A stretch of DNA of 60,000 nucleotides from Symbiodinium natans (GCA_905221605.1 CAJNDS010000646.1:203001-263000), one strand, 5' to 3'; shown: positions 18,363 to 30,559, counted from the stretch's first letter. Notes: generated by a model from the sequence alone, not told the origin. A program made the numbers and translations.

Positions 18363-21250
18363 TTTCGTGTTTGATGTTTGATCATGGTGACGGGGGGCTT
18401 CAAGTGTGTAGACAATAGCCTGTTCAAAGTTGGCAAATGCATTCTCTGAGTTTCCATCGTGGATGATCTGTACCAGAACTTAGCATTTTGCTTCCAGAAC
18501 AGCACATTTCCACAAAGATACGTAGGTGATATATGAAATATGTGCAGTTGTAGTGCAAGTAGCCCTCGGTCTGCCATCTGGATATGTAGGTGATAGGGGC
18601 CACCTTGGCCGTTTTAACTTCCGTGTGCGGCCTTGAACTACTTCGGGCTGTCGGGGATGACTACGCAATGCACACGGATTTCGGCCGTGCAGAAGCAACA
18701 ACTTTTCGGACAATCCGAAAGGCGATGCTGCTGGGATCAGACCCGGGACATGCGAAAGCTGCATTGCTTTCTAGCCTGACGCTGTGCCACGTGGACGTTG
18801 ATATCTAAGTTTTTCGGGGAGAACAGGTCACACACATTCCAATAAGTGGGTGAGCTCGTCTCTAGTTTAGGAAATCAAGGCGCTTCGGGCACTGAAAAGT
18901 TGCTCCTGGTGTCTGAGCCCATTCGCTTTACTGGCCGACAGCAGCTGGTTCAAACAGTTATTAATCAGCTGCTGCGTACCAAGCCGAAAGCTGCTTGACA
19001 AAAGATGACAAAAGTACCTTGATGATCCTTGATGCAGATTCGCCAGAAGCCAGTCTTTCATGCCGCGTTGTCGAGATCGCATTGTGACAAGCCAAGCCAG
19101 AGTTGGTGCTGTTTTCTCCAGGCTGGTTTACGCTCGTAGTCGATGGCCTCTTTTGCCCGCTCTTTGGTTCAGAATCTTTTGTTGTCAAAGCGTCCCGTCC
19201 GCGTCTCCATTGCGTCATCTTTTGGTTCCAAGAGGATGCCTCGAGTGAGGGAGTTCGTGATGCAAAGTGCTTGTTCGCCCTCGTCCGCGTCTCACATTCT
19301 CCAACTCAGGGAGGCCAGGCCGAAATGTCTCAAACACGCGGCACGCGAAGGTTTCCTCAGATACTGCGAAGTCCACTCGCTAACCACGCTCCTCGACATC
19401 GATGAATGGCCGAAGTTTGCAGTGACACCGGAGCTCAAGATTGTTGGTAGAATTGAAGTTCCTTGGCTTGGAAGCACCGGGCGTTCAGCTTTCCAATGTG
19501 GCATGTCGCACGCTTTGTGCGGCTTGTGGCAAATGTGGCAGTGGAAAGTCGTTTTGGAAACGTCGCAGCTTTGAAGGCTCGTAAGCCGCGTGGGAATATG
19601 CGAGGCGCTGTCAATTGTGGCGAGACCCCTGTTGGATGCAAGCTGTAGGAAACACATGGTCATGGAAACTCAGCGAAATCATGGCGACCATCTGCAAACT
19701 GTTGGCATGTGCTGACACCATGGACCCATAAGCACGAGTTACGGGTGCAGCACGTCATGGATCCCAATGCGCTTGTGGTGATGACTCTTGTGAGGATCCG
19801 AGCGTCACTGAGAGCTTCAGAAATGCTCGTGTTGTATTTTGTGTAGTATGGAGCCCATGTTGGCGCTCAGAGGCTGGCCCGGTGCCTGCTGACGCGCTGA
19901 ATGGGCCGATCCTGTGCAGGGTGCCCCACTGTGACAGTGATTGTTGTCGCAAAGTGGCAAATTTTGGGCATCTGTTGTGCCATCTGTGTTTGTAACAGGA
20001 GTGGCTCCTCAATGATCAATCGACATTGCTTCAATCCTCGAAGGTTCCCTTCGGGTGCCCCGGGAAGCCTCGGACGATGCATTCTACGATTTGGAATTGT
20101 CAATACAGTCAGTACATGTTGCGACTTGGAGGCTCCATTGGATGCCGGTGACGTGGTGCAGCTCTCCTGCCGGACCCTCAAAGCTTCGAACCTGTCTTGC
20201 GCGGCTCGGCTTCGTGGCCTGGCAGCTGAAGGCTTGTCTTCCGTTCGGCGGTGGCCGCTCTCCACCCTTCATAACCTCCACTTGAACCGCGAGGCGCAAG
20301 GAACAGCCCATCGGGGGCATGCGAACCACCTTGGATGGGATGTAAGTTTGATGTAATGGGTCTCTGGATGTCTCTGGTCTTGGCATGTCTTGGCCCATTT
20401 TGTTGCCGGAGGATGCCGTGCAAGCGGCTGCCGCATTCTCGCGGGAGTTCAGTGGTGCTGGCTTGATTCTAGTGTGCCTTGGCGAGTTTGGCGAGTCCTT
20501 TGTAGGTTTTTTTGGTATGAGTTTTCTACTTGCTTGATTGAATCAGGCTGAGCATGCTTAGTGGCTCTTGCCCGAGGTCGACCCCGTCTTCTTTCTCCGT
20601 GCAACAGCCTCGAGCGCTGCTGGAAATATCTCGAGAAGCAGGCGTGCAAATTGCCATGGGCACGACACCTCCGCAGGTCTGCCAGAGGGATTGGCCAGTC
20701 GGTAGCAAGCAAAGTAAAGTTGCCTTGGTGCTAAAATATATGTTTGCGGTCTGGTGCAGGATCTGATGGATTTCGAGGCTTGTGTATCAGCAGTGTCTGG
20801 CCAAACTTAACGACTCGCAGCTACATGTGTGTTGAACAGTGTGTGGTGCAGCAGGCAAGTGTTTTGGATGTGCGATAGGTTGAACAGCTCAGGTAGTGTC
20901 GGATTTGGCATGTGGCTTTAGCGGTTCCGCAAGCACAGAACCCTTGAGGCGCGGTGCAGCCAGGCAAGAGGTTGCGAGCTGTTCTAAATCAGTCAGGCCA
21001 GGCTTTATCGGTGAAATCGATGCAGAGAAGATGGAGATCTTAGCTGTTTGCGTGGAGGCGCGTACTTTCTTTGAGCGAAGTTCATGAGGCCATGCATGTG
21101 TCTTTTTCGCGTCCAAATATGTGAGGCGCAGCTGCGTTCGCAAGCGCCTCTTCTTGTGGTTGGTTCTGTTCCCCGAGAAGCACTAGGATACCTGGATCGT
21201 GGATTGTGGAGGAAAAGCTCTGACAAGCTGTGCTGACTTGCCACTGCAAG
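18363..21250. other. Long stretch with no assignable gene
   Basis: Only scattered short coding-like pieces are present: around 19143-19574 a 143-codon + frame containing EWPKFAVTPELKIVGRIEVP, around 20055-20105 REASDDAFYDLELSIQ, and around 20120-20270 a piece with DLEAPLDAGDVVQLSC. None matches a family I know and none joins convincingly. Several short direct repeats (for example GACAAAAGAT at 18997, CCTTGATGAT at 19017) sit between them. It may be intron or intergenic DNA. Confidence 0.4.
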
Positions 21251-21267
21251 TATTCGTCGACTGTTCA

Positions 21268-22062
21268 CTGGCCGGTGAGACTTGAGAGGAAGTGTGCCTT
21301 CTTTGACGTTCCAGATGACAGCCCCGTGTCTGTGCAGGAGTTGCAGGCACGGGATGTGCCAAAGCTGCCAAGGTATGGAGAGCCGGAGGTTGTTTCTTTC
21401 GCATGTGAGGAGCGGGGGGCCTACGTGGGCTTCTGTGCCCCTCCTCAGGCAGCTGACGTAGCTTGGGAGGACTACCCCGGCCGACGGCCCATGAGGAGCC
21501 CCCCCCCCCCCTTGGCAACAAGAGACGTCTTCTTCTTATTGCTTTTTTCGTATTGTTATCTTCTTGATTAGAAAACATCACCATCAACCATCATCGTCGG
21601 TAGGTTTCGTGTTTTTTTTAATTTTTGGGTGTTTTTGGAGTGGGGGGGGGTCCGGGGGGAGCGGTTGGAAGGAGCGAGGCCGGCTTCCTCGAGGCGGCGG
21701 CGCGGGTGCGGCCCGGGCAGCTCCTGGCCTCCACGGGGCTCCGCTTCCGCTGCGACCTCGCGGCCTTCGGAGGGCCGGGGCTGGGCTACGCCCCGCAGCT
21801 CCTGCAGCGAGGCACCCAACAGTTGCACCAAGGAACACACAGATATTTAAATACCCACCGTTATGCCGAATATAGACTCCGATGCTCCTGTTTTCTCCGT
21901 GCTCTTCCTCCACCATGCCAGCTCGTAGCTGGTCTGCTCTGCTTGGGTCCAGGCTCCCTGCAGCACCAGTGCTGGGCCAATGCCGCCAGCTTCCTGAGCT
22001 ACCCGTGGCAACCGCCCAAGCCACCCGAGAAGGCGCGGACCCCGGCGGAGCAGCTGCGTTGA
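21268..22062 (+). CDS. Unrecognised gene, three candidate exons
   Basis: Exon a (about 21268-21500) reads CAFFDVPDDSPVSVQELQAR and EVVSFACEERGAYVGFCAPP. Exon b (about 21660-21830) reads FLEAAARVRPGQLLASTGLR and FRCDLAAFGGPGLGYAPQLL. Exon c (about 21930-22062) reads LVAGLLCLGPGSLQHQCWAN and ends KPPEKARTPAEQLR plus stop. The pieces have coding-like composition and the same strand, but the family is not recognised. The run L-x-H-x-C-W-A-N-A faintly recalls the SET-domain N-H-x-C-x-P-N-A motif; that is not enough to name it. Confidence 0.4.
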
Positions 22063-22129
22063 CGAGATGGCCTTCAGTGAAGTTCCCAGTGTCCTCCTTT
22101 TGTTGTGTCCGCAGGTCCTACATGAAATC

Positions 22130-22530
22130 GAATGCCACTGGTGTGGCACAATGTGGCCTTCATGCAAGATGCAGCAAAGTACAAGCACGGGGTCCGCACG
22201 CAGACCGTCCTTGTTGAGGATCATGCGGCTTTTGCACTGAGGAAACCTGATGGAGAGCACTTCAGCAAAATGGGCGCGCAAATCCAAGTTCCTGCCTCCG
22301 GCATGTTTCCCGCCTCTTTCATGACATGGCAGGCTTCGACTACTGCTCGCCGAGCTGCGTTGCCAAGCACCGCAAGGCCGACTTCGAAGCCAGCGCCCAC
22401 GGTGTTGAAAATCTCGCACGCCTGTCCTCAAAGTGCATGTGCGGAAGTCAACGTGCGCCTCACACCCCCGGAAGCCAGATCTCTTTGCCCTGTGTGTATG
22501 TCTGTACATGGTTCAAGCCCTCATCATAGA
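22130..22530 (+). CDS. Unrecognised exon pair with a CxxC-type element
   Basis: A first piece reads HGVRTQTVLVEDHAAFALRK and EHFSKMGAQIQVPASGMF. A second, in another frame from about 22332, reads GFDYCSPSCVAKHRKADFEA and SSKCMCG, which looks like a small zinc-binding element (C-x3-C with later C-x-C). The junction between the two frames is unresolved. It could belong with the exons upstream. Confidence 0.35.
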
Positions 22531-24185
22531 TCTGGAGAAGCACCGACAAATCACCCTTTGAAGCTCACAGTCGCCTCTTCAGAGCGTAGCACTACCAGCC
22601 ACACCTACCGAAGTCGTTTTTTTGCCAGCAAAACTTCAAGTACATGAATCTGCCTAGATGCCCAGTCCTCCTACAGTCCGTGCCTCATGGGGCTGAGTTG
22701 AGCGCTGCGGCACACTGCTACTCTTAGCTGCTGTGCGCACCTGAGGTGGAGGATGGGCAGGCCTCGCGCAAGAGCCTCCCAAGCAGGCCGGGAGATAGAG
22801 GGAATCCTCAAGCTGTTGTCAAGTGACACCTCAAAACCCCTGCCTCTTAACCATTGATTGTAAACGCTTGCGCGCCGCCTTGCCAGCCGGGCCAGCCCAC
22901 TTCCCAAGGCCCAAGAAATTCGAAAAACCTTTCGTGGGTCTGGCAGTCTCATAGGGTGTTGGGGCGTGTGTTTGGGTGATTAGGGAGGTAAGGGTTGCGG
23001 TGGGGCGTGCCGAGGGGTCCCAGGCGGGTGCCAGGGGGGGTCCCGGAAGAGGGTCCCAGGAGGGTCTCGCTCTCAGGACTGATCCCAGACAAAGACCCCA
23101 AAAAGTTTTTTGGCTTTTTGGGCGCTGCCTCTATAGCAGCCGTCGACAGGCAAGACCACCCCACCGCATCGGTCTGCGGCTCACGCAAGCGATCCGGGGT
23201 CCCACAGGGCGGGGGAGGCGGGCGCATCACTAAAATCATTGGGAAGGGGGGCAGGAGACCGGATCCTGGTCTGCTTGTTCTAGATGCCCCTCGGCTGGAA
23301 GCCGAGGCGAATGAAACAAACGCCTATCGACGCCCGATGCAATGCCTGAACCTCCAAAGCTGCCTTTCGCACCCTTCTTCTTCTGGTGCTGACGGAGGCC
23401 GATCGAGGCCCGGCACTGAGTCTGAGTCGGAGTGCTCGAAGTGCTTGGATTGTGTGAAAATCATTTTTCTTGAGAGAGGATTGGCCCGCCGACCATTGTG
23501 TTCTGCCGGGATGCAGGCCTCACGGCTTGCGACACAATGTGGACCCCAACTCTGCGTGAGCCCACTGAAGGAACTCTATGTTCCGCACCTCCGTTGTGTA
23601 GCCGGAGGTTCTCCTTCCTGCCCGCAAAGTACCGGGCACCCGTTTCGCCTGACCGGCGCTGTTTGTGGAAGCCGTTTTCGAGGGGTCCCCTCCGCCCCAC
23701 TCTTCTCTCCAGGCTCCCACCTATGAAAGTGGTCAAAGCCGTGAGTGAGCCCAAGCTGGGGTTGAAGCCTCACTGTCTCACAGTGACTCGCTGTGTCATC
23801 AAAGCTCGTGCCGAGTTTTGCCAAAACTTGCAGACTCCCATACACTCGTAGCCGTCGTAGCCGACTTGAGGCTTGGCCGCCGAAAGCGCGCCACGCGACA
23901 GCAACGCGCTCGGACTCCGTGACTCTCCATGACTCGCTGTGGCTTGGATGTTGTGAATGTCGAAAGATGTGTCTTCCCAAGGGACGTGCCTGTGCCCGAG
24001 GGTGTTCCAGGGTCTTCGCCTTACGGCACACTTGCCATCCTGCATCAGGCTGCAAGTTTCCTCCATGTGCCGATGAAAACCATTTGACAAAAGAAGAAAG
24101 CCATCTGCCTGCTCATGTGCAGCTGGTAAAGATCTCTCTCGCTTTTTCTCTTCCCAGGGAGCAGTTTCTGATCTTTGCAGGTGCT
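22531..24185. other. No assignable gene; contains a dispersed repeat
   Basis: Apart from the repeat copy near 23028-23318, only short ambiguous frames are present. One + frame at about 23720-23850 (MKVVKAVSEPKLGLKPHCLT) might be an exon. Nothing else is supported. Confidence 0.4.
23028..23318. repeat. Dispersed repeat, copy 2
   Basis: Matches the blocks of the copy at 1909-2095 in the same order and orientation. Between the first and second shared blocks it carries about 150 extra bases. Minus-strand frames through both copies are Pro-rich and share a P-x-G-T-P motif, so the element may once have been coding on that strand. Confidence 0.6.
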
Positions 24186-24187
24186 AT

Positions 24188-25141
24188 GGCGACTTCTGCC
24201 GAGCAGACTTCCGCTTCCCGAACAGCTTAAAGGAGAGCTTTGCTAAGAGTTCTGTTAAGAGCTGTGAAGAGCTTGTCGGGGCACGACGCCACGGCTCAGT
24301 GGACAGGACATCGAGCTGCTGGACGATGCCTGGACAAGGCACGGGGATATCCGGGACGGGAGGCGGAGGGAGGAGACGGGAGGAGGCGGAGGGAGGTGTC
24401 ACAAAGTGAGTCTGACAGGCAAGGAAGGGAGCTCTGCAACAAGACGGCCCGGAGCTGTGGAGCTTGTTTTGGGTTTTGGGCTTCAAGAATCTGCTTGGCT
24501 CGAGGTGTCGCTGTCATCGGGCGTTACTTTGGGCACCGTGCTGGAGCCAGAGGACCACAGACATGCGAGGGGCTTGTGGTGCTTGTTGTGATGTTGTGGC
24601 TTTGGATTTGTGGGAGGAGCTGGTGGCTTGCTTGGACGAGAACGAGCAGAAGCCGCTGCCGCTGGCTGGAAGCCCAGTGTTGCTTTGTGTTGCGTTGTAT
24701 GTGCCTGGTGCCCACGTGACTGCAGGCCCGCCGCAGAACAGACCCACTTCCCGGGTGTGCAGGGATCTCAGACTCATCGGATGAAGGACGGTGAAGATGT
24801 GAACAATACTGGAATGGACGAGGTCTGCTTCTCCTTGATCATGGAAGCTCGTAGCCATCCGTCCCTCTGCGGCCGACGAAGCGTGTTTGCTTCATGCGGG
24901 CTGAAACTGAATCACAAGCCTAACTTTGAGACCTTAACCATCAACCATCGCTTAAAGCATCCTACTTAAACCATCAGATAAAAAGCCCCTGCAGAGCATG
25001 TAACCCCCACAAAGGCTCCCCGTGTTGTGGTGGCCAGGATGGCTTGAAGCCCTCAGCTGGCGCCTGGACCCGGAGGATGCCATCATGGTGACCAACGCAG
25101 CGGCAAAGCTGCACACAGCGCCGGTCTCAGCCCCCTCCTAA
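24188..25141 (+). CDS. Unrecognised gene, last exons
   Basis: Visible pieces: about 24188-24290 (YGDFCRADFRFPNSLKESFA); about 24308-24405 (DIELLDDAWTRHGDIRDGRR, ending at a strong GTGAGT donor); about 24563-24715 (DVVALDLWEELVACLDENEQ and SPVLLCVALYVPGAHV); about 24781-24850 (MKDGEDVNNTGMDEVCFSLI); and a terminal exon from about 25040 (WLEALSWRLDPEDAIMVTNA) ending TCCTAA. Same strand and plausible order, but no family is recognised and the joins are not proved. Confidence 0.4.
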
Positions 25142-25249
25142 GTTCCTAAGGGGTGTTCAAGGGCTCTTAATTGGGCTAAGCCTTAGGGATGTTTAGGGTT
25201 TAAACGTCCCTCTACTCCACTACCGTCTACCTCGACCCCCGTGCCCCTC

Positions 25250-25658
25250 GACATCTCTTCCTCTCTTCCTCTCTTCCTCTCTTCCTCTCTTCCTCTCTTC
25301 CTCTCTTCCTCTCTTCCTCTCTTCCTCTCTTCCTCTCTTCCTCTCTTCCTCTCTTCCTCTCTTCCTCTCTCTCCTCTCTTCCTCTCTTCCTCTCTTCCTC
25401 TCTTCCCCTCTTCCTCTCTTCCTCTCTTCCTCTCTTCCTCTCTTCCTCTCTCTCTTCCTCTCTTCCTCTCTTCCTCTCTTCCTCTCTTCCTCTCTTCCTC
25501 TCTTCCTCTCTTCCTCTCTTCCTCTCTTCCTCTCTTCCTCTCTTCCTCTCTTCCTCTCTTCCTCTCTTCCTCTCTTCCTCTCTTCCTCTCTTCCTCTCTT
25601 CCTCTCTTCCTCTCTTCCTCTCTTCCTCTCTTCCTCTCTTCCTCTCTTCCTCTCTTCC
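25250..25658. repeat. (CTTCCTCT)n array
   Basis: About 400 bases of tandem 8-mers, with slippage units at about 25367-25378 and 25447-25454 and one C substitution near 25406. The reverse strand is (AGAGGAAG)n. Open frames on both strands through it are spurious. Confidence 0.95.
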
Positions 25659-25659
25659 C

Positions 25660-26285
25660 GCGGCAGTGTGATGTGAATGCTGTCTCTGTCCGGAAGAAAA
25701 AGCAACTTACATGTGACTCTGTTTGAGCAGGAGTGTGCTCTGTCAATTTCCAGGGCTTCGGCTTAAAACAAAAGAGGTCCACGGCGAATCAAAAGCATCT
25801 CTGTTGGCGGCATCTGGCGACCAAGAAAGCGTCGGGTGTGACGCATGGAGTTCAGCAGCATGCTGACAGGAGGAACATATCTACAAGAGCAGCAACTGAC
25901 TCGCAGCAGCATGTGCCTTTGAGCAGAGCTCAGATGTTCTCGCGACGCGATTGCGATCCGTTACGATGCGATTGCGGGCGAAAACAAGAAGCTGCGGCAA
26001 GATATGCAGTATACTTCGTAGACCTGTCCATAGCTCTTGGCTGCAGATGTACAGCAGCAGACTACTTTTGCATACATCAGCTGACAACATCGTGTTTGGC
26101 CTTGCCGAGCAGTGTGCGATTTGCTTCGTGGCGTGCTCTACTGCAAAGAGTTCTACCGCTTTGACGAGTAGCCCCCAAGCTCCCAAAAGGCCCTTCAAAG
26201 GCCCTTCAAAGGCCCCCTTCAACCAAAGCCTCTCGAGGACGAGCTTCAAGGTGGCGGCCATGTATCCCAGCGGATGGTTGGTTTC
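25660..26285. other. No gene identified
   Basis: Mixed-composition DNA between the 8-mer array and the next coding pieces. It includes an AAGGCCCTTCAAAGGCCC-type short direct repeat near 26189-26217. No exon could be supported. Confidence 0.4.
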
Positions 26286-26289
26286 TCAA

Positions 26290-26782
26290 GTCCGGAGATT
26301 CGGAGCTCTGCACGCCTACGCCTTTGCATGTGAATGTTGCCTCTTAAGGATAGCTCTTTGGCGGGCTTCAGGCTCCCAGCGCATGTGCACCTCTTCGTGT
26401 CAAAGGTGCTGCCCTCTGCTTGCGACAGGTACAGGCTCAAGGTGGTGCCGGTATGCCGGACGTGCTTGTCGGTGTACAAAATCATTCATGATGTGGGCGC
26501 CTCGGCCTCCTCGGCCTCGGCGGCCTCTTCGGCCTCGTATTGGGCTTGTTCACGTAGGGCGCTTGTTTGCAGTTTTTGCACCCCACCAAGGCCATCACCA
26601 TGATCCGGGTGCGGCGCAAGGCGGGCCACAGGAAGCCGCCGAAGGATGAGAGCGAGAACGAGAGTGTGTGCTGCTATCAGGATCTCTGGGCTGAGCGGGA
26701 GTTGCGGCGAAAGCACCAGGAGGAGGAGGAAGAGAGGCTCGGAGAAGCGAGAAGCGTGAGAAGCAGGGATGTTTTGGGGTGA
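26290..26782 (+). CDS. Unrecognised protein: Cys motif, Ser-Ala linker, charged helix
   Basis: Exon one (about 26360-26540) reads FRLPAHVHLFVSKVLPSACD and VVPVCRTCLSVYKIIHDVGA, then a Ser/Ala linker. A short intron ends TTTGCAG. Exon two reads ITMIRVRRKAGHRKPPKDES and, at its end, ERELRRKHQEEEEERLGEA. A single C-x-x-C is seen, too little for a zinc-finger call. The charged helix and the coiled-coil pieces farther downstream could be one gene. Confidence 0.4.
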
Positions 26783-26799
26783 CCGCGAAAATCGCAGCT

Positions 26800-27430
26800 A
26801 CCAGTGTGGCCCCGAACGACAAGAACGTCCGTGCTACCAGAACATCCGTGCCGGAACGACATGAACATCTGTGCTACCAGACAAAGTCGTGTGGCCCTAG
26901 CATCCATGCCCAAAACGACATCCATGTGGCCAAAGAGAATCCATGCCCGGACGACAAAAGCATCCGTGCTGCCAGAACATCGTGTGATGACGAGAACATC
27001 TGTGCTGCTCGAGCATTCGTGTGGCCAGAGCCTTCATGCCCGCACACCGACGAAGCATCCATGCCCGAACGATAAAGAATCTGTGCTACCAGAGCATCCG
27101 TTTGGCCAGAGATGCCCGAACGACACGAGCGTCCGTGCTGGAGCATCCATGCCGGAACGACACGAAGGTCTGTGCTACCAGCGCGTTCGTGTGACCACTC
27201 ATCATGGCTCAACGACACGAGCACATCCACGTTTCCGGCGCTTCCATGGCACAAATGCATCTATGTCCGAACGAGAAGAATGTCCGTGCTTCCAGGGCAG
27301 TCATGCTGGATCGACACCTGTGCTGCCGGCGCATTCGTGTGGCCAAAGCATCCATGCCCGAACGATAAGATCATCCGTGCTGCCCGAGCATCCCTGAGAC
27401 CAGAGCATTCCTGTCCGAACGATTTACCAG
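26800..27430. repeat. Composite degenerate minisatellite (ATCCRTG core)
   Basis: Alternating subunits of about 18-20 bases recur about thirty times: GCATCCATGCCCGAACGAC, then ARAGCATCCGTGCTACCAG, then AGCATTCGTGTGGCCARAG. Every subunit shares a CATCCRTG or CATTCGTG core, giving a higher-order period near 55-60. Copies are diverged, with some subunits deleted. Not coding in any consistent frame. Confidence 0.8.
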
Positions 27431-27569
27431 CTTGCGTGTTACCAGCACGTGTGGCGTACACGCAGCAGATCACCCGGTTCATGGACACAATGCAGTTCGT
27501 GAGCTATGCATCGACATTGGAATGCTACCGTTTTGGAAAAAGAGTGCAATGGTAGACAAGGCGTACCCG

Positions 27570-27665
27570 TTGCCTCAGGGACCGCGTCAAGCAGGCCGAG
27601 ATCGAACGCATGCTCGCGTACCAGCGGCAGAGGTTCCTGTTTCCTCTCGAGTCCAGTGGGTTGTG
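27570..27665 (+). CDS. Candidate coiled-coil exon
   Basis: After a CCTCAG the frame reads RVKQAEIERMLAYQRQRFLF then PLESS. It is an amphipathic, highly charged segment like those at 26690 and 30730. It may be a middle exon of a coiled-coil gene on this strand. Boundaries uncertain. Confidence 0.4.
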
Positions 27666-27669
27666 GCAA

Positions 27670-28960
27670 AATTGGCCAGTTTTTTCAGGGCCTCATACCG
27701 AAGCCCTCGCCCGAAGGCGCTTGTGAAGAGTGAGATGCGGCCTCGACCCCGCAACCCGAGCCCAAAGCCTGAAACAGGCGGCGCCCGTTCCGCTCAGGCG
27801 AAGCTCGGAGCCCAGCCGATTCGCTGTCCATAGCACACGCTCTCCGGATGGTTTAGAGTTTAGGATGGCAGGGTTTTGATTCGGGCTCTTGGCCTCTGTG
27901 GTTGGAGAGTTTGATTCGGGGTTGTTTGGTCTCCGCCCTGCTCTCATGAGGTCTCTTTCTGGAGCCGGAAGTCCAGGCCATTTTTTTTGTTTTTTGCCTC
28001 CTCCCCCCTTTTTCTTCCCCCTATGTTGAGCCCAAAGTAAGGCTTCTGTAAGCCCGCTCATGAACAGGGTTCGATGAGCTATGAGTCTGCAGGCTAAGAT
28101 TTGAGTCACCGAGGCACCAAGGTCAGAAGCAAGCGGTTTGCCGAAAGCTCTGTAAACTAGGGTGCCTTAAATCGCCAAAAGTCAAATGGGATGCTTTAGG
28201 GCACCCAAAAAGTGGCCCTACATTGGGGAAGCTCTCTCAGCAGCAGGAGTTCCTTCGCTTGATCCCCGATTCTCCCAGCGCCGGGACGCCTCCCGGATGC
28301 AAGAAGTGAAGCTTCAGCTTTTCTTGATTTTAAAGTGCCAAGCAAGAGCATTCTAAGAGCATGTTGGCTGCACGATGCATGCAACATGGCAGGAAACACT
28401 CAACTCCAACTAGGAACCTAAGCCCAAACTGCCGAAAGGCCTCCAGCCTTCCGGCCTGTCGTCGAGCAGCCCAAAGGCAGCTTACACATGAAGGTTCTAC
28501 ATTGGGGCTTTGTTTGGGGAAGCTCTGCAAACTGGGGCAGGGTTGCAAAGGGCAAGCAGACATTTCAACAGGATTGCAGCAAGGACAGAAGAAACACGCT
28601 GCAAACAGGATACTGGCAACGTCCTAAGCAGATGCTGCAAACGCAAAGCAGCGTTTGACATGGGATGGTATTTTCTTCGTGTCTAGGAGCGAACGTGGCA
28701 AGCGCATAGAATTCATAGAATGATAAGTTTTTCTTGTGCCTTGCAATGTACGAACCCGTCGCAAATCACACAGGGTGGTGTGGATTCTTCGTGCTTTGGA
28801 ACGGTTGCAAGGTGTCTTGAAAAGCGTGTCCCGAACATGGTTTCTGCATGCGCGGTTTTCGGTTTGATGCTCTCGTGAAAGCCTTGCCCTCCGCCTTGAA
28901 ACGATGGCCCCTTCGAGAGTTCACTGTGCCAACCGTTCCCCAAGCCCACATCCTGGGGTT
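27670..28960. other. No gene identified
   Basis: Intergenic or intronic DNA. It contains T-rich runs near 27979-28020 and short repeated phrases (CTACATTGGGG at 28218 and 28498). No exon supported. Confidence 0.4.
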
Positions 28961-28969
28961 GCAATCTGG

Positions 28970-29300
28970 GAATGGCGATGCGGGTCCCCGGACGCGGATG
29001 GCCAGGGCGTGGAAACCCTAGAAAGAAAGAGGCGTCCCGAGAAGAGGACATGGGCAGCCGAGAACCCTGGATCCCCACCAGGAGATGGGACGCAGACCCT
29101 GAGCCCTGAAAGGAAATGGGAGCAGAAACCCTGTACCCTGAAGGCGATTGGGAGTAGAAATCTGTGAGTGTTGACAGGGGATGGCCCAAACTGTGAATGG
29201 AGATTGGGAGTGGAGAGCCCCGAATCCCTGGACATGATGCGTGGTGAACAACCCCAAGCGGTGACGGCCCGAAATCCTGAAGATGCAACAAATATACAGA
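28970..29300. repeat. Degenerate minisatellite, about 31-base unit
   Basis: Imperfect units of the form AAACCCTG-ACCCTGAAGG-GATTGGGAG follow one another several times, clearest at 29080-29230. Strongly decayed; extent approximate. Confidence 0.5.
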
Positions 29301-29879
29301 TGTTGGGAAGCAAAATCCATGTTGCCCAACCCGGTATCTTTTCTTGAGAGCAGAGGCACAGCCATGTGAAACAGCGGCCAGGGCACAACCTTTCGAGCTC
29401 ATTGAGCTAGTTGAGCTAATTCTGTAGGCTTGTAGGCTCTGGGCTAAGTATGGTTTACTTGTATTTCTCCTCTTTGTTTTATTTCAGTTCCCAAGCGCGT
29501 CTTGATCTGGTAGGCAAGGAAATAGGCCTGGAGAGTGCCGAAGCGGTGTGCAGGTGAGGAGGAATCCCATTCACAGCTCCGCCGATCCATAAGGCAGTTG
29601 CTTTTTCGGTGCGTGAGTGCAGCTTGAGATGGCGAGGCAGCGGCAGATTTGCGCTTCAGCAGCTTTATTGGATCCAGCTGGCACGCGAGAAGCAACATCG
29701 GACAGCGAAGACATGTAGGCAGCCAAGTCACGGCTACATTCAAGTTTCGCTCAAGCTCCGGCACGAAAAGCATCCATGAAACAGCTTCGGCAGCTGTCGC
29801 ACTAGGCTGGGCTCACGGGTTGCTCCGAACCTTCGGCACCCTCAACCGCCCTCAACAGCAGCTTCTTTTTTCTTTGCAG

Positions 29880-30040
29880 GCACATGACAGATGGCCGCTG
29901 GCCGCCACCGACAAAGCCGGCGCCAGGCGCAGCACCCAGAGAGCCGAGAGACCCCGCAAAAGCAATGAGACCGGAGGGAGACGGAAAGGAAACGGAAAGG
30001 AAACGGAAAGGAAACGGAAAGGAAACGGAAAGGGCATGAC
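29880..30040 (+). CDS. Possible exon ending in a GGAAAC repeat
   Basis: After TTTGCAG a frame reads MTDGRWPPPTKPAPGAAPRE then PRDPAKAMRPEGD. It runs into a GGAAACGGAAA tandem repeat (29983-30035). The repeat makes the coding status doubtful. Confidence 0.3.
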
Positions 30041-30559
30041 AAGGAGATGTTCGGAGAGTGCCCTGAAAGAAGCTGGCGAGCTTGGAGAGTGAGGCTTGGA
30101 GGAGTGGAGACAGCGGCTCGAGGCGCCGTCGCCATGGAAGGGCAGCAAGGGGGGAGCACTCTGAAGGCACAATTTCGGGGGGGGGGGCGGGGTGTCACAA
30201 AGCTGGCAAAACGAGGCGGCCTTCCGGCGTTCTGCCACTGCACCGGCCTTGGCATCGCTGGTCCCAGAATCCACGAGGCCAGCGGAGAACTACTCTCTGC
30301 AGCCTTCTCATGCTCTAAGAGCACATGGCATGCACACATGATGGGCATGTCCTGTGGAGAGGGCCTCCTCCTGTTCGGGCCCAGATGCCCCCGATGGGTC
30401 CTCCAGTGCCTGCGTGCCACCGGCCACTTTGGGGATGTAAGAACTTGCAGCTGGGTTTTGAACCGCTAACTCATCTAATCCCACATTTTTTCCATTTTTC
30501 TCCCAGTGCCAGGATCAGCTCGACGAAAGTCCAGACTTTGCGGAAGCTCAGGCGTACTT

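Noticed and set aside
22005-22040. SET-domain methyltransferase near L-x-H-x-C-W-A-N-A
   Set aside because: Only one weak motif; the other SET motifs are not seen.
22671-22952. Minus-strand frame of 93 codons
   Set aside because: No motif or family; composition like other shadow frames.
25183-25782. Long frames with R-G-R-E-E-E repeats (minus) and L-P-L-F-L-S-S (plus)
   Set aside because: Products of the 8-mer array; equally open in several frames.
26800-27430. CRISPR-like array
   Set aside because: Units are diverged, abut without unique spacers, and the genome is eukaryotic.
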